From an uncultured Lachnospiraceae bacterium (GTDB taxonomy: Bacteria; Bacillota; Clostridia; Lachnospirales; Lachnospiraceae), in contig URDN01000010.1 in the NCBI GenBank assembly GCA_900546495.1, positions 1 to 61,941 of the forward strand: DNA of 61,941 nucleotides, in the 5' to 3' direction. The translations under genes were made by a program, and so were the position numbers. Numbering within the stretch: the stretch's first letter is position 1; the number at the start of each line of letters is the position of its first letter. A model generated the notes under the pieces. The model did not search any database. It had not been told where the DNA came from and saw only the letters and a program-made list of their open reading frames with translations. Below are positions 34,310 through 43,331 of the stretch, one piece after another.

Positions 34310-35280
34310 TTCTGCCGGCAGATCTGCTCTCCTGTGATCGGAGTATAACGGATCAGTTCTGCCGCATCCAGTTTTTCTGCATGCATATCCACCGCTGAAA
34401 TCTGATGATTTTCATAAGTTGTATAATAGTAAATTCCTTTGTTCAGATTGCAACAGGAAGTATACAATGTGATCTCGTATTTTCCCTCTACGACTTCGCA
34501 GCATCCACGCTGCTGATCCACCGAATTTAATATGTGGAAAAACTGGCTGACACTCTCATTTTCTGAATTTCCGGAAATTGAATTCATTTTTGTAAATGCC
34601 ACCCGTACAAAACGGGACGTGGACGATAAATCTCCTGGAAGTCCCAATGCACCCATACCACGACTGTACGCCTGCAACTTCAGTTTGTCTGAAAAATGAT
34701 TTTCCGGCTGTTTCGGTGACAAATGCATATATTGATTCAACTGAAACATCTGCTGCGGAAATGGCGGATTGTTGGTCAGTACTCCCGCCGGGTTATCATA
34801 TACGTGCAGACCATCTGCCATGCATTCCACGGTAATTGCTTCGTTCGCATCCGCAATGATCCAATGAAGCTGCGCCGTCGGTAAACTTTCATGGAACGGT
34901 GTTCCAACCAGATTCATATGGTTTAAACAGTCTTTTGCTTCCTGCACGGTTGCACACTGACGCAAGATCCATGGGATAAATTCGTACTGTGCCACATTTT
35001 CTTTTTCTTCTGATAACTCCTGATATACTGCATTTCCAACGAAATTCAGACCTGCCATACCAAGCCCTTTTTCATTGACAGCATCATAATATAACGGGTA
35101 GTCACCAAGCACATGCGCCATACCAAGGATTGCATAATTTTTGTCAATTTTTCCTGCATGACAAAACTGCATTGGATAATTGCGTGGCGTGATGGTAAGT
35201 TCATCTCCGTAAGAAAATTCGTAATCTAACGTTCTGCCAAAGTAGGTATCTTTTGTTTTATAAGTTGCTGCTGTACACAT
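34306..35280 (-). CDS. bsh: Bile salt hydrolase (choloylglycine hydrolase family)
   Basis: 324 residues. The start at 35280, with GGAGG upstream, gives Met-Cys2: Met removal frees the N-terminal nucleophile Cys of this Ntn-hydrolase family. Conserved pieces: FGRTLDYEFSYGDE (Arg16, Asp19), NEKGLGMAGLNFVGNAVY, LTNNPPFP and STSRFVRVAF, which carry the usual Asn and Arg active-site residues. It cleaves the amide of glycine- or taurine-conjugated bile acids in the cytosol. Penicillin V acylase is the family alternative, but the ETITPRNYP-like loop and overall sequence resemble gut Lachnospiraceae BSH. Single gene; stop lies at the edge of a repeat. Confidence 0.9.
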   Translation of the reverse strand: MCTAATYKTKDTYFGRTLDYEFSYGDELTITPRNYPMQFCHAGKIDKNYAILGMAHVLGDYPLYYDAVNEKGLGMAGLNFVGNAVYQELSEEKENVAQYEFIPWILRQCATVQEAKDCLNHMNLVGTPFHESLPTAQLHWIIADANEAITVECMADGLHVYDNPAGVLTNNPPFPQQMFQLNQYMHLSPKQPENHFSDKLKLQAYSRGMGALGLPGDLSSTSRFVRVAFTKMNSISGNSENESVSQFFHILNSVDQQRGCCEVVEGKYEITLYTSCCNLNKGIYYYTTYENHQISAVDMHAEKLDAAELIRYTPITGEQICRQN

Positions 35281-35418
35281 GTTGTTTTCCTCCATTTATA
35301 TCCCATATTATAGGCAAAATTGTCCGTAACATTCAATATGCAATTGTTATTCTATGTCACTTATCATCGTATTCATTCACTGTTTTTGAAAATCTCACTG
35401 CCTAAAACGGTTATAAAC

Positions 35419-35456
35419 TAAAAACAGAGAAACGTTTCTTTGTCTCTCTGTTTCTT
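35419..35456. terminator. Terminator of the Lux-like operon
   Basis: AAACAGAGA and TCTCTGTTT pair around a 14-base loop with T-run on the minus strand, about 50 bases past the last gene. Confidence 0.82.
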
Positions 35457-35504
35457 ATATTTTTTCAGGCAGTAGTATCTGCTTCATTGATACCTGCCAA
35501 ATTT

Positions 35505-36467
35505 CTATCTATTGTTCAAAAATTCTTCTACGATACACTGCGCAAACACTTCCGGTTCATCGGAAGCAAAATTATGATATCCCGGCACGATCTTGTGTTT
35601 CCAGCCCTTGGTTTCTGCTGCCTGATAAGCGGAACGATGAAACATTCCTGTTTTATCATCTGAACCACAGGCTACCGTCACCGGAACCGTAATATCAAAA
35701 TCCTCCAGTTTTAAATTGGAAAAACTATCCATCTCTTTTTCCAGAAACAGCTCCAGGTTTTTCAGATTGCGACTCTGCTGCTCCATGGACTGTCCCTCTT
35801 TCTCCCGATTCATGCCACCCATGGCATTGACAAAGTGCATCATGCAGGTGATAATTCTATGCTTTTCGGCACCTGTGCGAAGTTTATCCCAAAAGGCATC
35901 CTGCTCTGCTGCCAGTTCGCCACTTCCCCGCATCAGTGGTTCATGTAAAAATACCTGGTGCACTAACTCCGGATATTTTGTTGCCAATGCAGCTGTCACC
36001 GCGCCACCCGCACTGCAACCAGCCACAAAAATACCATCATTCTGACTTGCTTTGGTATTACTCTGATTTAAACGCGTTTCATTCCCTTGCTGCACTGTAT
36101 CTTTATTGGAATCTTTTGTCTGTTCCATTACTGTATCCCGGCGATTCTCTGTTCCCTCTTCTACTTTTTCCGACAAAATCTCCGATTGTTTTTCTGCCAT
36201 TTCGCGCTCCAGTTCTGTCCGAATGATCTCTGTCGCATCGTCTGCATGTGCCCAGACTGAAAAATCTGTTTCGCCCTCTGCCGGAATACTTCGGCTGTAC
36301 CCGCGACGGTCATAACTGATCACTGTAAATTTTTTTGACAAAATTGCCGATGCCTCACGAAAAAATTCGCTGTCACAGGCGACACCATGTATCAGAAGCA
36401 GCAAAGGTCCGCTGCCCTCCCTTCTGCAAAATAACGTTCCATGTGCTGTTTTCACCTGATATTCCAT
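35505..36467 (-). CDS. Alpha/beta hydrolase with a hydrophilic insertion (LuxD-slot)
   Basis: 320 residues: oxyanion HGVACDSEFF, strand SYDRRGYSRS, nucleophile elbow GCSAGG, acid ACGSDD and catalytic His in PGYHNF. Between the early strand and the nucleophile lies a Gln/Glu/Asn/Thr-rich insertion of about 60 residues (KQSEILSEKVEEGTEN ... NTKASQND) not usual for the family and probably disordered. The start at 36467 follows GGAGG; the ORF extends upstream only into a repeat. It follows luxC and may act as the thioesterase LuxD does. Alternatively it is an independent hydrolase. Confidence 0.75.
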   Translation of the reverse strand: MEYQVKTAHGTLFCRREGSGPLLLLIHGVACDSEFFREASAILSKKFTVISYDRRGYSRSIPAEGETDFSVWAHADDATEIIRTELEREMAEKQSEILSEKVEEGTENRRDTVMEQTKDSNKDTVQQGNETRLNQSNTKASQNDGIFVAGCSAGGAVTAALATKYPELVHQVFLHEPLMRGSGELAAEQDAFWDKLRTGAEKHRIITCMMHFVNAMGGMNREKEGQSMEQQSRNLKNLELFLEKEMDSFSNLKLEDFDITVPVTVACGSDDKTGMFHRSAYQAAETKGWKHKIVPGYHNFASDEPEVFAQCIVEEFLNNR

Positions 36468-36487
36468 CGGCACTTCCTCCATTTTTA

Positions 36488-36569
36488 TTTCAGTCAGAGA
36501 TTTCACTCCCAAACACTTTGGTATTACTCACCATTTATAGAAATGGGATTCTTCTCGACTGAGATAAAA
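36488..36569. repeat. Intergenic repeat, module E, overlapping the 3' end of the luxC-like gene
   Basis: TTATTTCAGTCAGAGAT...CGACTGAGATAAA, homologous to 6451-6539. It spans the junction of two genes and supplies the last 10 or so codons and stop of the luxC-like frame. Confidence 0.85.
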
Positions 36570-37779
36570 TCTGTCTGCTCATCTGTGCGATCAGATCCAT
36601 TCCATCCCAGATCAGGGAAAAATCCAATGCATGTCCGATCTGTACCACCCGATCTACACCGGGAACACCCGCACAGATCAGTTTTTCTGTAACTTCCATA
36701 CATTCTTCTTCGTTTACGCAGGTTAACGTCTGACATTTTCTTGTCAAGGCCGGATATAATCCCTCCAGATTTTCTCCGCTGCACTCGATAAAGAATCCGC
36801 CCGGAACGGTCAGCTCCCATATTTCCGTGGAAAGTTCCGGCAGCTTAACCAGAACGACTTCATTGCCAAATTTCTGGATTTTTACATTTTCTTTTGTCGC
36901 TGCAAGATACATTGCCTGTTCCCACTTCTGTACGGCAAGATGCGCACCCAGCTCATAGCGGCTCTGAATGTAAGGTGCCGCCACTTTCCAGAATTTCTCA
37001 TGGGCAAGTGCTGTCTGCTTCGGAGTACCTAGCCAGTAAAGCAATGACGGAGAAGAGCATGCATTCTGATCATTCAAATAAGTATCATTATAGAACCCAC
37101 GCACGATGTCCGTCAAATCTTCTTTTTCTAAAATTGCGTCTGCCCGCAATACCGCTGCTGAACGACGGTCTGCAAAGGCAAGCTCTGTTTTTCCCGGCTC
37201 TAATACAGATTTTTGAATTTCCTGAATACTGTGATCACCGCCCCAGATCACGCGCACCTGACAAAGCTGTGAAAGTGCATCGGTAACCTCTTTTCTATGA
37301 CCATAACGAAGGATCACAATTCGTTCCTTCCATTCCGGCTGCGCCTCCATCACCTGTCGGAGTGCCGATAAGATCATCTGCTCCTGCATTGTCTCTTTCT
37401 CCGGCAAACGCAAAACTATCGGATCTCCTGCCAGCAAAGATGCTGCCATGCTGAAGGCAAACAGTACGGGAATATTGGATGGAACAACGTGAAATGCCAC
37501 ACCTCTGCCGATCACTTTTTTCCCATTCCACTGGCTGACATACTGCTCGTGGATATGACTTAAATTTCCTTTTCTGCACCAGAAGGAAAATGCTGCCAGA
37601 TCTGCTGCCTGTACACTTCGATTTTCTTTTCGAAGTGCCTGATATAAAGCATCCAGAAAATCAATGGTCTCCTCTGCAAAAGGAATATATGGTTTCTGTT
37701 CTGCAAGTTGTTCCAGAATTACAGTATCACCCAGTAAAAACTGAAGGTCTTTTTGCCAGTTATTATTTCTATCTGTCAT
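36535..37779 (-). CDS. LuxC-like acyl-CoA/acyl-enzyme reductase
   Basis: 414 residues with an aldehyde-dehydrogenase-like fold: GRGVAFHVVPSNIPVLFAFS near residue 100, FADRRSAAVL near 205, and the nucleophile segment NDQNACSSPSLL with Cys241, matching the reactive cysteine of LuxC. LuxC reduces a thioester-bound fatty acyl group to the aldehyde with NADPH. The last residues SQSRRIPFL come from an interspersed repeat. It directly follows the luxE-like gene. No luciferase genes are present, so the aldehyde has another use. Confidence 0.88.
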   Translation of the reverse strand: MTDRNNNWQKDLQFLLGDTVILEQLAEQKPYIPFAEETIDFLDALYQALRKENRSVQAADLAAFSFWCRKGNLSHIHEQYVSQWNGKKVIGRGVAFHVVPSNIPVLFAFSMAASLLAGDPIVLRLPEKETMQEQMILSALRQVMEAQPEWKERIVILRYGHRKEVTDALSQLCQVRVIWGGDHSIQEIQKSVLEPGKTELAFADRRSAAVLRADAILEKEDLTDIVRGFYNDTYLNDQNACSSPSLLYWLGTPKQTALAHEKFWKVAAPYIQSRYELGAHLAVQKWEQAMYLAATKENVKIQKFGNEVVLVKLPELSTEIWELTVPGGFFIECSGENLEGLYPALTRKCQTLTCVNEEECMEVTEKLICAGVPGVDRVVQIGHALDFSLIWDGMDLIAQMSRQILSQSRRIPFL

Positions 37780-37819
37780 AATTCTCGTTCTGCTCCTGAT
37801 TTATATAAATGCTATGTTA

Positions 37820-38890
37820 CTATTTCTTCTGAAATGTATCAGAACATCCCCGAATCTGTGCATGCTTCAGTCTGCCAAACACCTCAAAATAAGCACCTTT
37901 TCGTCCACAGGGACAATCATCCATGCCAAGCAGCCGTCCCTCATCTTCTGTCAAAACACTGTGTCCCGGATAACTTTTCGGAAGTGTCGACAGCACCTGA
38001 ATAATTCCACGTTCTCCGATATCACAGATGGAAAAATCAGATGCCCGCCGGAACAAAATGCCGGAATAATCGGAAGCATGTAAATGTCCGCACTCACATT
38101 CCATAAAAATGCTGCCCGCCTGCTCTGCCATTCCATAATAATCATGCACTTTCGTAATACCGCAAACCTGCTGTAGTCTTGCTTTGTATTCTTGTTTTGA
38201 TACCGCCTGAGATGCCAGTTTTTTCCATCCGCCACCATGCACTAAGATGCCCTGTGACAAATCTTTTTTCAAACCGGACTGCTCCAGTGCCAGCACCAGA
38301 TACTGCCAGATCAGGAATGTAAATCCAAAAATCAGAAACGGATCCTTACCGTATTTTTCCAGAAAGTCATCCAATGTTTCCAGATCCAATGACATGTCTT
38401 CCTTTAACGCAAAGGTGCGGTATCTGCCAAACAGGGAAAATCCACGGATACCTGCCGCACGCGCAGAAAACTGATGCATTCCAGACAATGCGGAAGGGGC
38501 ATCGATCACCAGCATCGGAAGTCTCTTCTTTCCAAGAAAATCTGCACCGATCTTTGCCAGTGCCACCTGCTGACGCGTCCGCGTCTCTCCGTCCAGCACG
38601 ATTCTGGATGCCATACTGCTTGTCCCGGAAGATGTTACAACTTTGTAATCATCTTCCTCCGTCGGCATGCTACTCAATGTGATCCGTTTGAATAATCCTG
38701 CCGGGAGAAATGGAAGATCACGGTAATGCGTTACCTTCGACTCATCAAATCCGGAAGCCTCCAGCATACGGGCATACGCCGGGCAACGTTCTCTGTGATA
38801 ATGCGTCAGTTCTTTTAATTGTATAGTGAGCTGTTCCTCTTTCTGCGCTTCTTCTAAAGTATATACTTCATGTTCTCTTTGTTCCTCCAA
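37820..38890 (-). CDS. LuxE-like acyl-protein synthetase
   Basis: 356 residues of the LuxE/PaaK adenylation type. Phosphate loop VVTSSGTSSMASRIV at about 84-98, HDYYGMAEQAGSIF, and a CPCGRKG pair near 330. The C-terminal cysteine Cys349 in IRGCSDTF is placed like the acyl-accepting Cys of LuxE. LuxE activates a fatty acid with ATP and hands it from that cysteine to LuxC. It sits 40 bases upstream of luxC and 15 bases after the AMP-ligase gene. Confidence 0.87.
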   Translation of the reverse strand: MEEQREHEVYTLEEAQKEEQLTIQLKELTHYHRERCPAYARMLEASGFDESKVTHYRDLPFLPAGLFKRITLSSMPTEEDDYKVVTSSGTSSMASRIVLDGETRTRQQVALAKIGADFLGKKRLPMLVIDAPSALSGMHQFSARAAGIRGFSLFGRYRTFALKEDMSLDLETLDDFLEKYGKDPFLIFGFTFLIWQYLVLALEQSGLKKDLSQGILVHGGGWKKLASQAVSKQEYKARLQQVCGITKVHDYYGMAEQAGSIFMECECGHLHASDYSGILFRRASDFSICDIGERGIIQVLSTLPKSYPGHSVLTEDEGRLLGMDDCPCGRKGAYFEVFGRLKHAQIRGCSDTFQKK

Positions 38891-38905
38891 GTTTCTCCCC
38901 TTCCT

Positions 38906-40396
38906 TCACTGCAGAAATTTACTGTACTGTGTTTTTCCGGATGCATTTTTCGGAATTTCTGCAATATAATATGCCTCAACCGCACGATTACTGATGTGCA
39001 GTCGGTCTGCCAGCAATTCTGCTGCTGTTTTGGCACATGCCTGATCCGTCGTATAAATCTGCAAATGATCGTCCGTTCCCACACATACAAATTCACATTC
39101 AACTTCTGCATAGGCTTTCTGTAAAATACGCTCACATTCATCCAATCCGACACGAATTCCGAAAATCTTCAGAAACCTTTTTTTGCGACCTGCAATATAA
39201 TAAAAGCCATCTTCGTCAACTCTTGCCAGATCTCCGGTATGTAACACGCCCTGACGCTCATCGCCTTTGCTCAGATCCGCGCGGCATTCTGCCATGCCAA
39301 GTGTTACATTTGATCCCTCATAGATCAGTTCTCCGACACCGGTTGTCGGATCAATATCTTCCAGATGGAAAGTTCCTCCCGGTATTGCAATGCCGATACT
39401 TCCGATTTTTTCCAGACAATGGTCTGCCGGGAGATAACTCATACGTGCGGTTGCTTCGGTCTGACCATACATAACTACAAATTCAATACCATGCGCTTTC
39501 GCCCAGATTCCAACTTTCTGCTGCAAAGGTTCCGGCAGTCTGCCTCCTGCCTGCGTCATATAGCGAAGATGCTGATACCACGGTTGCTCTCCCGGTTTCT
39601 GCGCCCGGTCATCAAACAGATGCAAACGTCGAAACAGTTCATACGTGTATGGAACGCCCACCAGACTGGTTCCTTCCGCTGATTTGAAATAATCCCAAAA
39701 TTGCTGCTGTACCACGCTGCAAGTCGTCAGAAGCACACAGGCTCCCGCCTGAAAATGACTGTTCATCACGGACAATCCATAGGTGTACTGCATTGGCAGA
39801 CAAGTAATCGCACGTTCTGACTCCGTCAATTTCAAATACTCCATAATCGATACCGCGTTGCTTTCCAGATTCCGTCGTGACAGACGTACCAGTTTCGGAC
39901 TTCCGGTACTTCCGGAGGTTGCCAGCAGCAATGCCAGTTCCGGATGAAGCTCACATTTTGGAGCTTCGGTCTGATATAAGACATACTCCGCTTTTTCGTA
40001 TGTGATAGCGCAATTTTCTTCATCATTTTTATTGATATTTTCATCTTCATTATTCTGTTTTTCTGATAAATTGCATGGTTTCCATGCCTCTGCCTTTTTC
40101 TTCGGCATCCATACATACTCCGGTTGATACCTCTCATACATTTCCTGCAACAGTGCTTCATCCAGCTCGGTGTTTAGCAGCAGCGGTACTGCCCCTGCAT
40201 TTAAGCAGCCCAAATATCCGATCACCGCTCCCGGTGTATTTTCACATAATAAAAAAACAAAGCTGCGCTGGCGGACTGCATGTCTGAATTCTGCAATCTG
40301 CTCACGCAGCTCCCCGTATGTAATGCAAATGCCTGTATCCGTCTGCAATGCAGGACGTTCTGCAGGTTTTAATTCCATATCAAAATACATTGTCAT
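38906..40396 (-). CDS. AMP-dependent acyl ligase (ANL superfamily)
   Basis: 496 residues: ATP loop ALLLATSGSTGSPKLVRLSRR at about residue 160, MYGQTEATARMSYLP, GDLARVDEDGFYYIAGRKKRFLKIFG, and the catalytic lysine in NASGKTQYSKF at the C-terminus. It makes an acyl-AMP and probably loads the product on the acyl carrier protein encoded 162 bases upstream. The acid substrate is unknown. The N-terminal part is shorter and more divergent than in CoA ligases. The gap before it holds a TTCTCAG/CTGAGAA hairpin of unknown role. Confidence 0.85.
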   Translation of the reverse strand: MTMYFDMELKPAERPALQTDTGICITYGELREQIAEFRHAVRQRSFVFLLCENTPGAVIGYLGCLNAGAVPLLLNTELDEALLQEMYERYQPEYVWMPKKKAEAWKPCNLSEKQNNEDENINKNDEENCAITYEKAEYVLYQTEAPKCELHPELALLLATSGSTGSPKLVRLSRRNLESNAVSIMEYLKLTESERAITCLPMQYTYGLSVMNSHFQAGACVLLTTCSVVQQQFWDYFKSAEGTSLVGVPYTYELFRRLHLFDDRAQKPGEQPWYQHLRYMTQAGGRLPEPLQQKVGIWAKAHGIEFVVMYGQTEATARMSYLPADHCLEKIGSIGIAIPGGTFHLEDIDPTTGVGELIYEGSNVTLGMAECRADLSKGDERQGVLHTGDLARVDEDGFYYIAGRKKRFLKIFGIRVGLDECERILQKAYAEVECEFVCVGTDDHLQIYTTDQACAKTAAELLADRLHISNRAVEAYYIAEIPKNASGKTQYSKFLQ

Positions 40397-40558
40397 ACCT
40401 TCTTTTTATAAATAATCCTTCTCAGGATTACTGTCTGCAATGCAGCGATTCTGAGAAAAATACGCCTGCTTACACGCAACAAAATCACAGGTCAAATCTT
40501 ATGACGTGTTTTTCCATTCGTATAGTGTACCCAATTAGCATTTTAACGCCAACACTCT

Positions 40559-40807
40559 TTATTTGCTCATATCCACGCCAAGTTTTTCCAGAATCTCGAT
40601 TCCTTTACTGTAGGTGCTGAAAGATGTGATATCCAGTGTCTCAAAGAACACACCAAATGCTTCTTCCAGATCTGCTACCATGTCTACATGACGAACAGAT
40701 TCCCATCTTTTAAATCTATTATACACAAGCACATCATCATTCAGATCTTCGTCTGTTGCCTGCAAATTTCTTTTTAAAATTTTGTTATATTTCTCAAGAT
40801 TAGTCAT
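40559..40807 (-). CDS. Acyl carrier protein of the Lux-like operon
   Basis: 82 residues in the four-helix ACP size and pattern. The expected DSL is replaced by WESVRHVDMV, with Ser37 as the phosphopantetheine site. This is not a housekeeping AcpP sequence. It sits between the dehydratase and the ligase, so it likely carries the acyl group that the ligase activates and the dehydratase and reductase act on. Confidence 0.82.
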   Translation of the reverse strand: MTNLEKYNKILKRNLQATDEDLNDDVLVYNRFKRWESVRHVDMVADLEEAFGVFFETLDITSFSTYSKGIEILEKLGVDMSK

Positions 40808-40831
40808 TGTCTTATCCTCATATATTTTATG

Positions 40832-41269
40832 CTATTCTGATTTTGCCTTCATTGCCAGCGTGATCACACCAGCTGCTGCGCGTCCCGCATCGGTCTTCGC
40901 CGTCACTCTACAGTCATACATACCGTTTCCTGCATTGGAAATCAACTGTGCACTCAGATACAATCGCTCTCCCGGATACACCGGATGGTAAAACCGCATC
41001 TGGCTTACCTGAAAAAATAATGGCAGTTTCCCACGATTCTGCTCCGAAAGCAATAACAGGATATCTGCTGTCTGCGCCATACTTTCCATAATATAAATAC
41101 CCGGCAAAATCGGTTGTTCCGGGAAATGTCCCTGAAAGATCTGCCAGTCTTTCTGTATGTCCACTTCTGCTTCGATCCGATCCGGCAACTGAAGCTCCGT
41201 CACACGGTCTACCAAAAGCAACGGATCTCTGTGTGGCAAAATATTCCTTATTTCTTCTTTTTCCATCAT
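40832..41269 (-). CDS. FabZ-like 3-hydroxyacyl-ACP dehydratase
   Basis: 145 residues in the hot-dog fold. The active-site pattern GHFPEQPILPGIYIMESMAQ keeps the catalytic His and Glu. LPHRDPLLLVDRVTEL at the N-terminus is typical of the family. It removes water from 3-hydroxyacyl-ACP. As first gene of the operon, 24 bases ahead of the ACP gene, it seems dedicated to that carrier and not to general fatty-acid synthesis, though that is inference. Confidence 0.87.
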   Translation of the reverse strand: MMEKEEIRNILPHRDPLLLVDRVTELQLPDRIEAEVDIQKDWQIFQGHFPEQPILPGIYIMESMAQTADILLLLSEQNRGKLPLFFQVSQMRFYHPVYPGERLYLSAQLISNAGNGMYDCRVTAKTDAGRAAAGVITLAMKAKSE

Positions 41270-41340
41270 CTTGCGTTCCGTCTCCGTGTACAGATAATTG
41301 CTTATTTCTTTCTGCGTCTCATCTGCTTACAGATCATTTC

Positions 41341-41643
41341 TTATTTTTTTGCTTCTTTTCTCTGGCGCATGATCTGTCTTGCCTGTGCGATCAGATCATC
41401 ACTGACACCGGTCACCAGCACAACATCTTTCAGTTCCGGAAACGCTTCTTTTAACTCTGTGTTGACCAGATTTTCCAAGGTCAGCTCTGCGGAAGGACAT
41501 CCGCTGCACTGTCCATGCATTCTCACATGAAGAACTCCGTCCTCCAGTTTTTCAATCTCGATATCGCCTCCATGCTGAGCCAGATTCGGGCGCACCCGCT
41601 CATCCAAAACTTCTTCAATTTTGCTGATCTCTAATTCTCCCAT
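41341..41643 (-). CDS. NifU C-terminal domain (NfuA-like) iron-sulfur protein
   Basis: 100 residues, almost exactly one NifU-like domain: VRPNLAQHGGDIEIEKLEDGVLHVRMHGQCSGCPSAELTLENLV with the CxxC ligands. It carries or delivers Fe-S clusters. It lies 71 bases upstream of the dehydratase gene; a hairpin ATCTG-TAAG-CAGAT in the gap is the only feature, so membership in the Lux-like operon is open. A minus-strand TATAAT lies at 41723-41728. Confidence 0.9.
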   Translation of the reverse strand: MGELEISKIEEVLDERVRPNLAQHGGDIEIEKLEDGVLHVRMHGQCSGCPSAELTLENLVNTELKEAFPELKDVVLVTGVSDDLIAQARQIMRQRKEAKK

Positions 41644-41724
41644 GGTGGTTCCTCCTCAAAAATACAATTTTGCCCTTAAATTTAAGATATTTTACGGATC
41701 ATTCCGTACATTTTATCTTTTAAT

Positions 41725-41773
41725 TATATACCTGCATCTGTCTCTGTGTAAACAGGAAACAAATGCAGGTATT
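41725..41773. terminator. Hairpin after abfD
   Basis: ATACCTGCATCTGT and ACAAATGCAGGTAT pair, 70 bases past the abfD stop. The T-run is weak, so termination may be inefficient. Confidence 0.55.
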
Positions 41774-41846
41774 AAAATTTTCTACCGATGGCAACGTAAC
41801 TCATACATGCCTTTCAGTCGAACCTATGTCATATAAAAAGTAAGTA

Positions 41847-43298
41847 TTACTCCTCGATATGTGCGATTGCTTTTGCAAGCTGTTTCTTAGCACCTAAGTT
41901 ACCCTGACGTGCGATCATGATACGCTGAGCCTGCGGAGAACCAGCACCGTGCATGGACTCTGTACGATATCCAACAGCTGCTGTACCAAGGGAAAGGTTC
42001 TCAATCAGACGAAGGATTCTCAGACGGTTCTCTGTTGTAACATCAGCAACACCTCTAAAGTATTTGTCGATGTATTTGCCAAGTTTCTCATCGCGGAAAT
42101 CTTTCTCTGCCGGAGCTGTAACCATCAGACCACCTGCGATATCCTCTGCCAGACGAACGATCTCATATGGGAAACGTGTAACGTTCTGTTTACATACATT
42201 TGCAAGAAGCAGGTTGATAATATATGCACCAGACTCTGTAGCGGTACCCTCTGTAGAGCAGGCAAGACCACAGCAGTATAATGTCTCGTTTAAGTGAGTC
42301 ATCTCGATGAGTTTGTCTTTTACTGCGGAGGCTTTTGCAACACCGTTGTACTCAGCGGCAACTGCTGCTGCACCGATCAGAACATCACCTACACCAACTT
42401 TACATCCGCCATAAGACTGACGATGGTAACCAGCGAAACGCTCTACTAACATTCCTGCAAATTCTGTCTCACCATTCATGAAGATACGATCGTTTGGTAC
42501 GAATACGTCTTCGAAGATAACCAGTGCTTCTACACCACCGAACTCAGAGTTTCCGACATCCATCTGTGTACCTTCCAGTTTTCTTGTATCACAGGACTGA
42601 CGTCCGATGATCATGAAGATACCTTCGGAATCAACCGGTACCGCAAAAGATACTGCGTAATCTTTGTCATCCGGTCCCATAGCGATGGTCGGCATAACGA
42701 TTACTTCATGTGAGTTGCAGATACCTGTCTGATGTGCTTTTGCACCACGAACTACGATACCATCCGGACGGCGCTCAACAACACGTAAGTACATATCCGG
42801 ATCTTCCTGTGCGTGAGGTGCTTTGGAACGGTCACCTTTCGGATCTGTCATAGCGCCGTCTACGGTTAAATCGTTTGTTGCACAGTAGTTCATGAATTTT
42901 TTAAAGTTCTCATGGTAAGATGTACCATATTTTTTATCGATTTCATAAGTTGTGGAGAACTCTGCATTGAACGCATCCATTCCTACACAACGCTGGAAAC
43001 AGGCTGCGGTTTTCTGACCACACAGTCTCTGCATTTTTACTTTGTTTTTCAGATCTTCTGTGCTCTGATGGATATGAGTGAAACGGTTGATCTTCTCGCC
43101 TGTAAACGGAGATGTAACAACCATCAGATCCTGATACTGCGGATCCTGAGCCAAATCATATGTCATTCTTACAGAATTTAATGACGGACGAAGAATCGGA
43201 TTGTCTACCGGATTCTCTACCTTCTCACCGAACATGTAGATCTCCATGTTCATTTTGCGGATACTCTCGATGTACTGTTCACCAGTCATAAGTGCCAT
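41847..43298 (-). CDS. abfD: 4-hydroxybutyryl-CoA dehydratase / vinylacetyl-CoA isomerase
   Basis: 483 residues, closely matching AbfD of Clostridium aminobutyricum by recall. The [4Fe-4S] ligands are all present: Cys100 and Cys104 (RLCGQKTAACFQRCVGMD region), His292 and Cys299 (GYHRQSYGGCKVG). FAD-binding parts are TDPKGDR and GIVVRGAKAHQTG. This radical enzyme converts 4-hydroxybutyryl-CoA to crotonyl-CoA, feeding butyrate from succinate or 4-aminobutyrate. The usual partners (4HB dehydrogenase, CoA transferase) are not adjacent. AGGAGG precedes the start. The promoter carries two TGCA-N4-TGCA palindromes shared with the neighbouring regulator gene. Confidence 0.95.
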   Translation of the reverse strand: MALMTGEQYIESIRKMNMEIYMFGEKVENPVDNPILRPSLNSVRMTYDLAQDPQYQDLMVVTSPFTGEKINRFTHIHQSTEDLKNKVKMQRLCGQKTAACFQRCVGMDAFNAEFSTTYEIDKKYGTSYHENFKKFMNYCATNDLTVDGAMTDPKGDRSKAPHAQEDPDMYLRVVERRPDGIVVRGAKAHQTGICNSHEVIVMPTIAMGPDDKDYAVSFAVPVDSEGIFMIIGRQSCDTRKLEGTQMDVGNSEFGGVEALVIFEDVFVPNDRIFMNGETEFAGMLVERFAGYHRQSYGGCKVGVGDVLIGAAAVAAEYNGVAKASAVKDKLIEMTHLNETLYCCGLACSTEGTATESGAYIINLLLANVCKQNVTRFPYEIVRLAEDIAGGLMVTAPAEKDFRDEKLGKYIDKYFRGVADVTTENRLRILRLIENLSLGTAAVGYRTESMHGAGSPQAQRIMIARQGNLGAKKQLAKAIAHIEE

Positions 43299-43331
43299 TT
43301 TTTGTTCCTCCCATTTTCTCGTTGATTTAAT

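Noticed and set aside
36468..36512. Upstream start of the alpha/beta hydrolase
   Set aside because: The extra 15 codons lie mostly in repeat module E and lack a ribosome-binding site, while GGAGG stands before 36467.
41341..41643. NifU-like gene as first gene of the Lux-like operon
   Set aside because: The 71-base gap has a hairpin and its own upstream promoter is plausible, so membership is unproven; left outside the operon.
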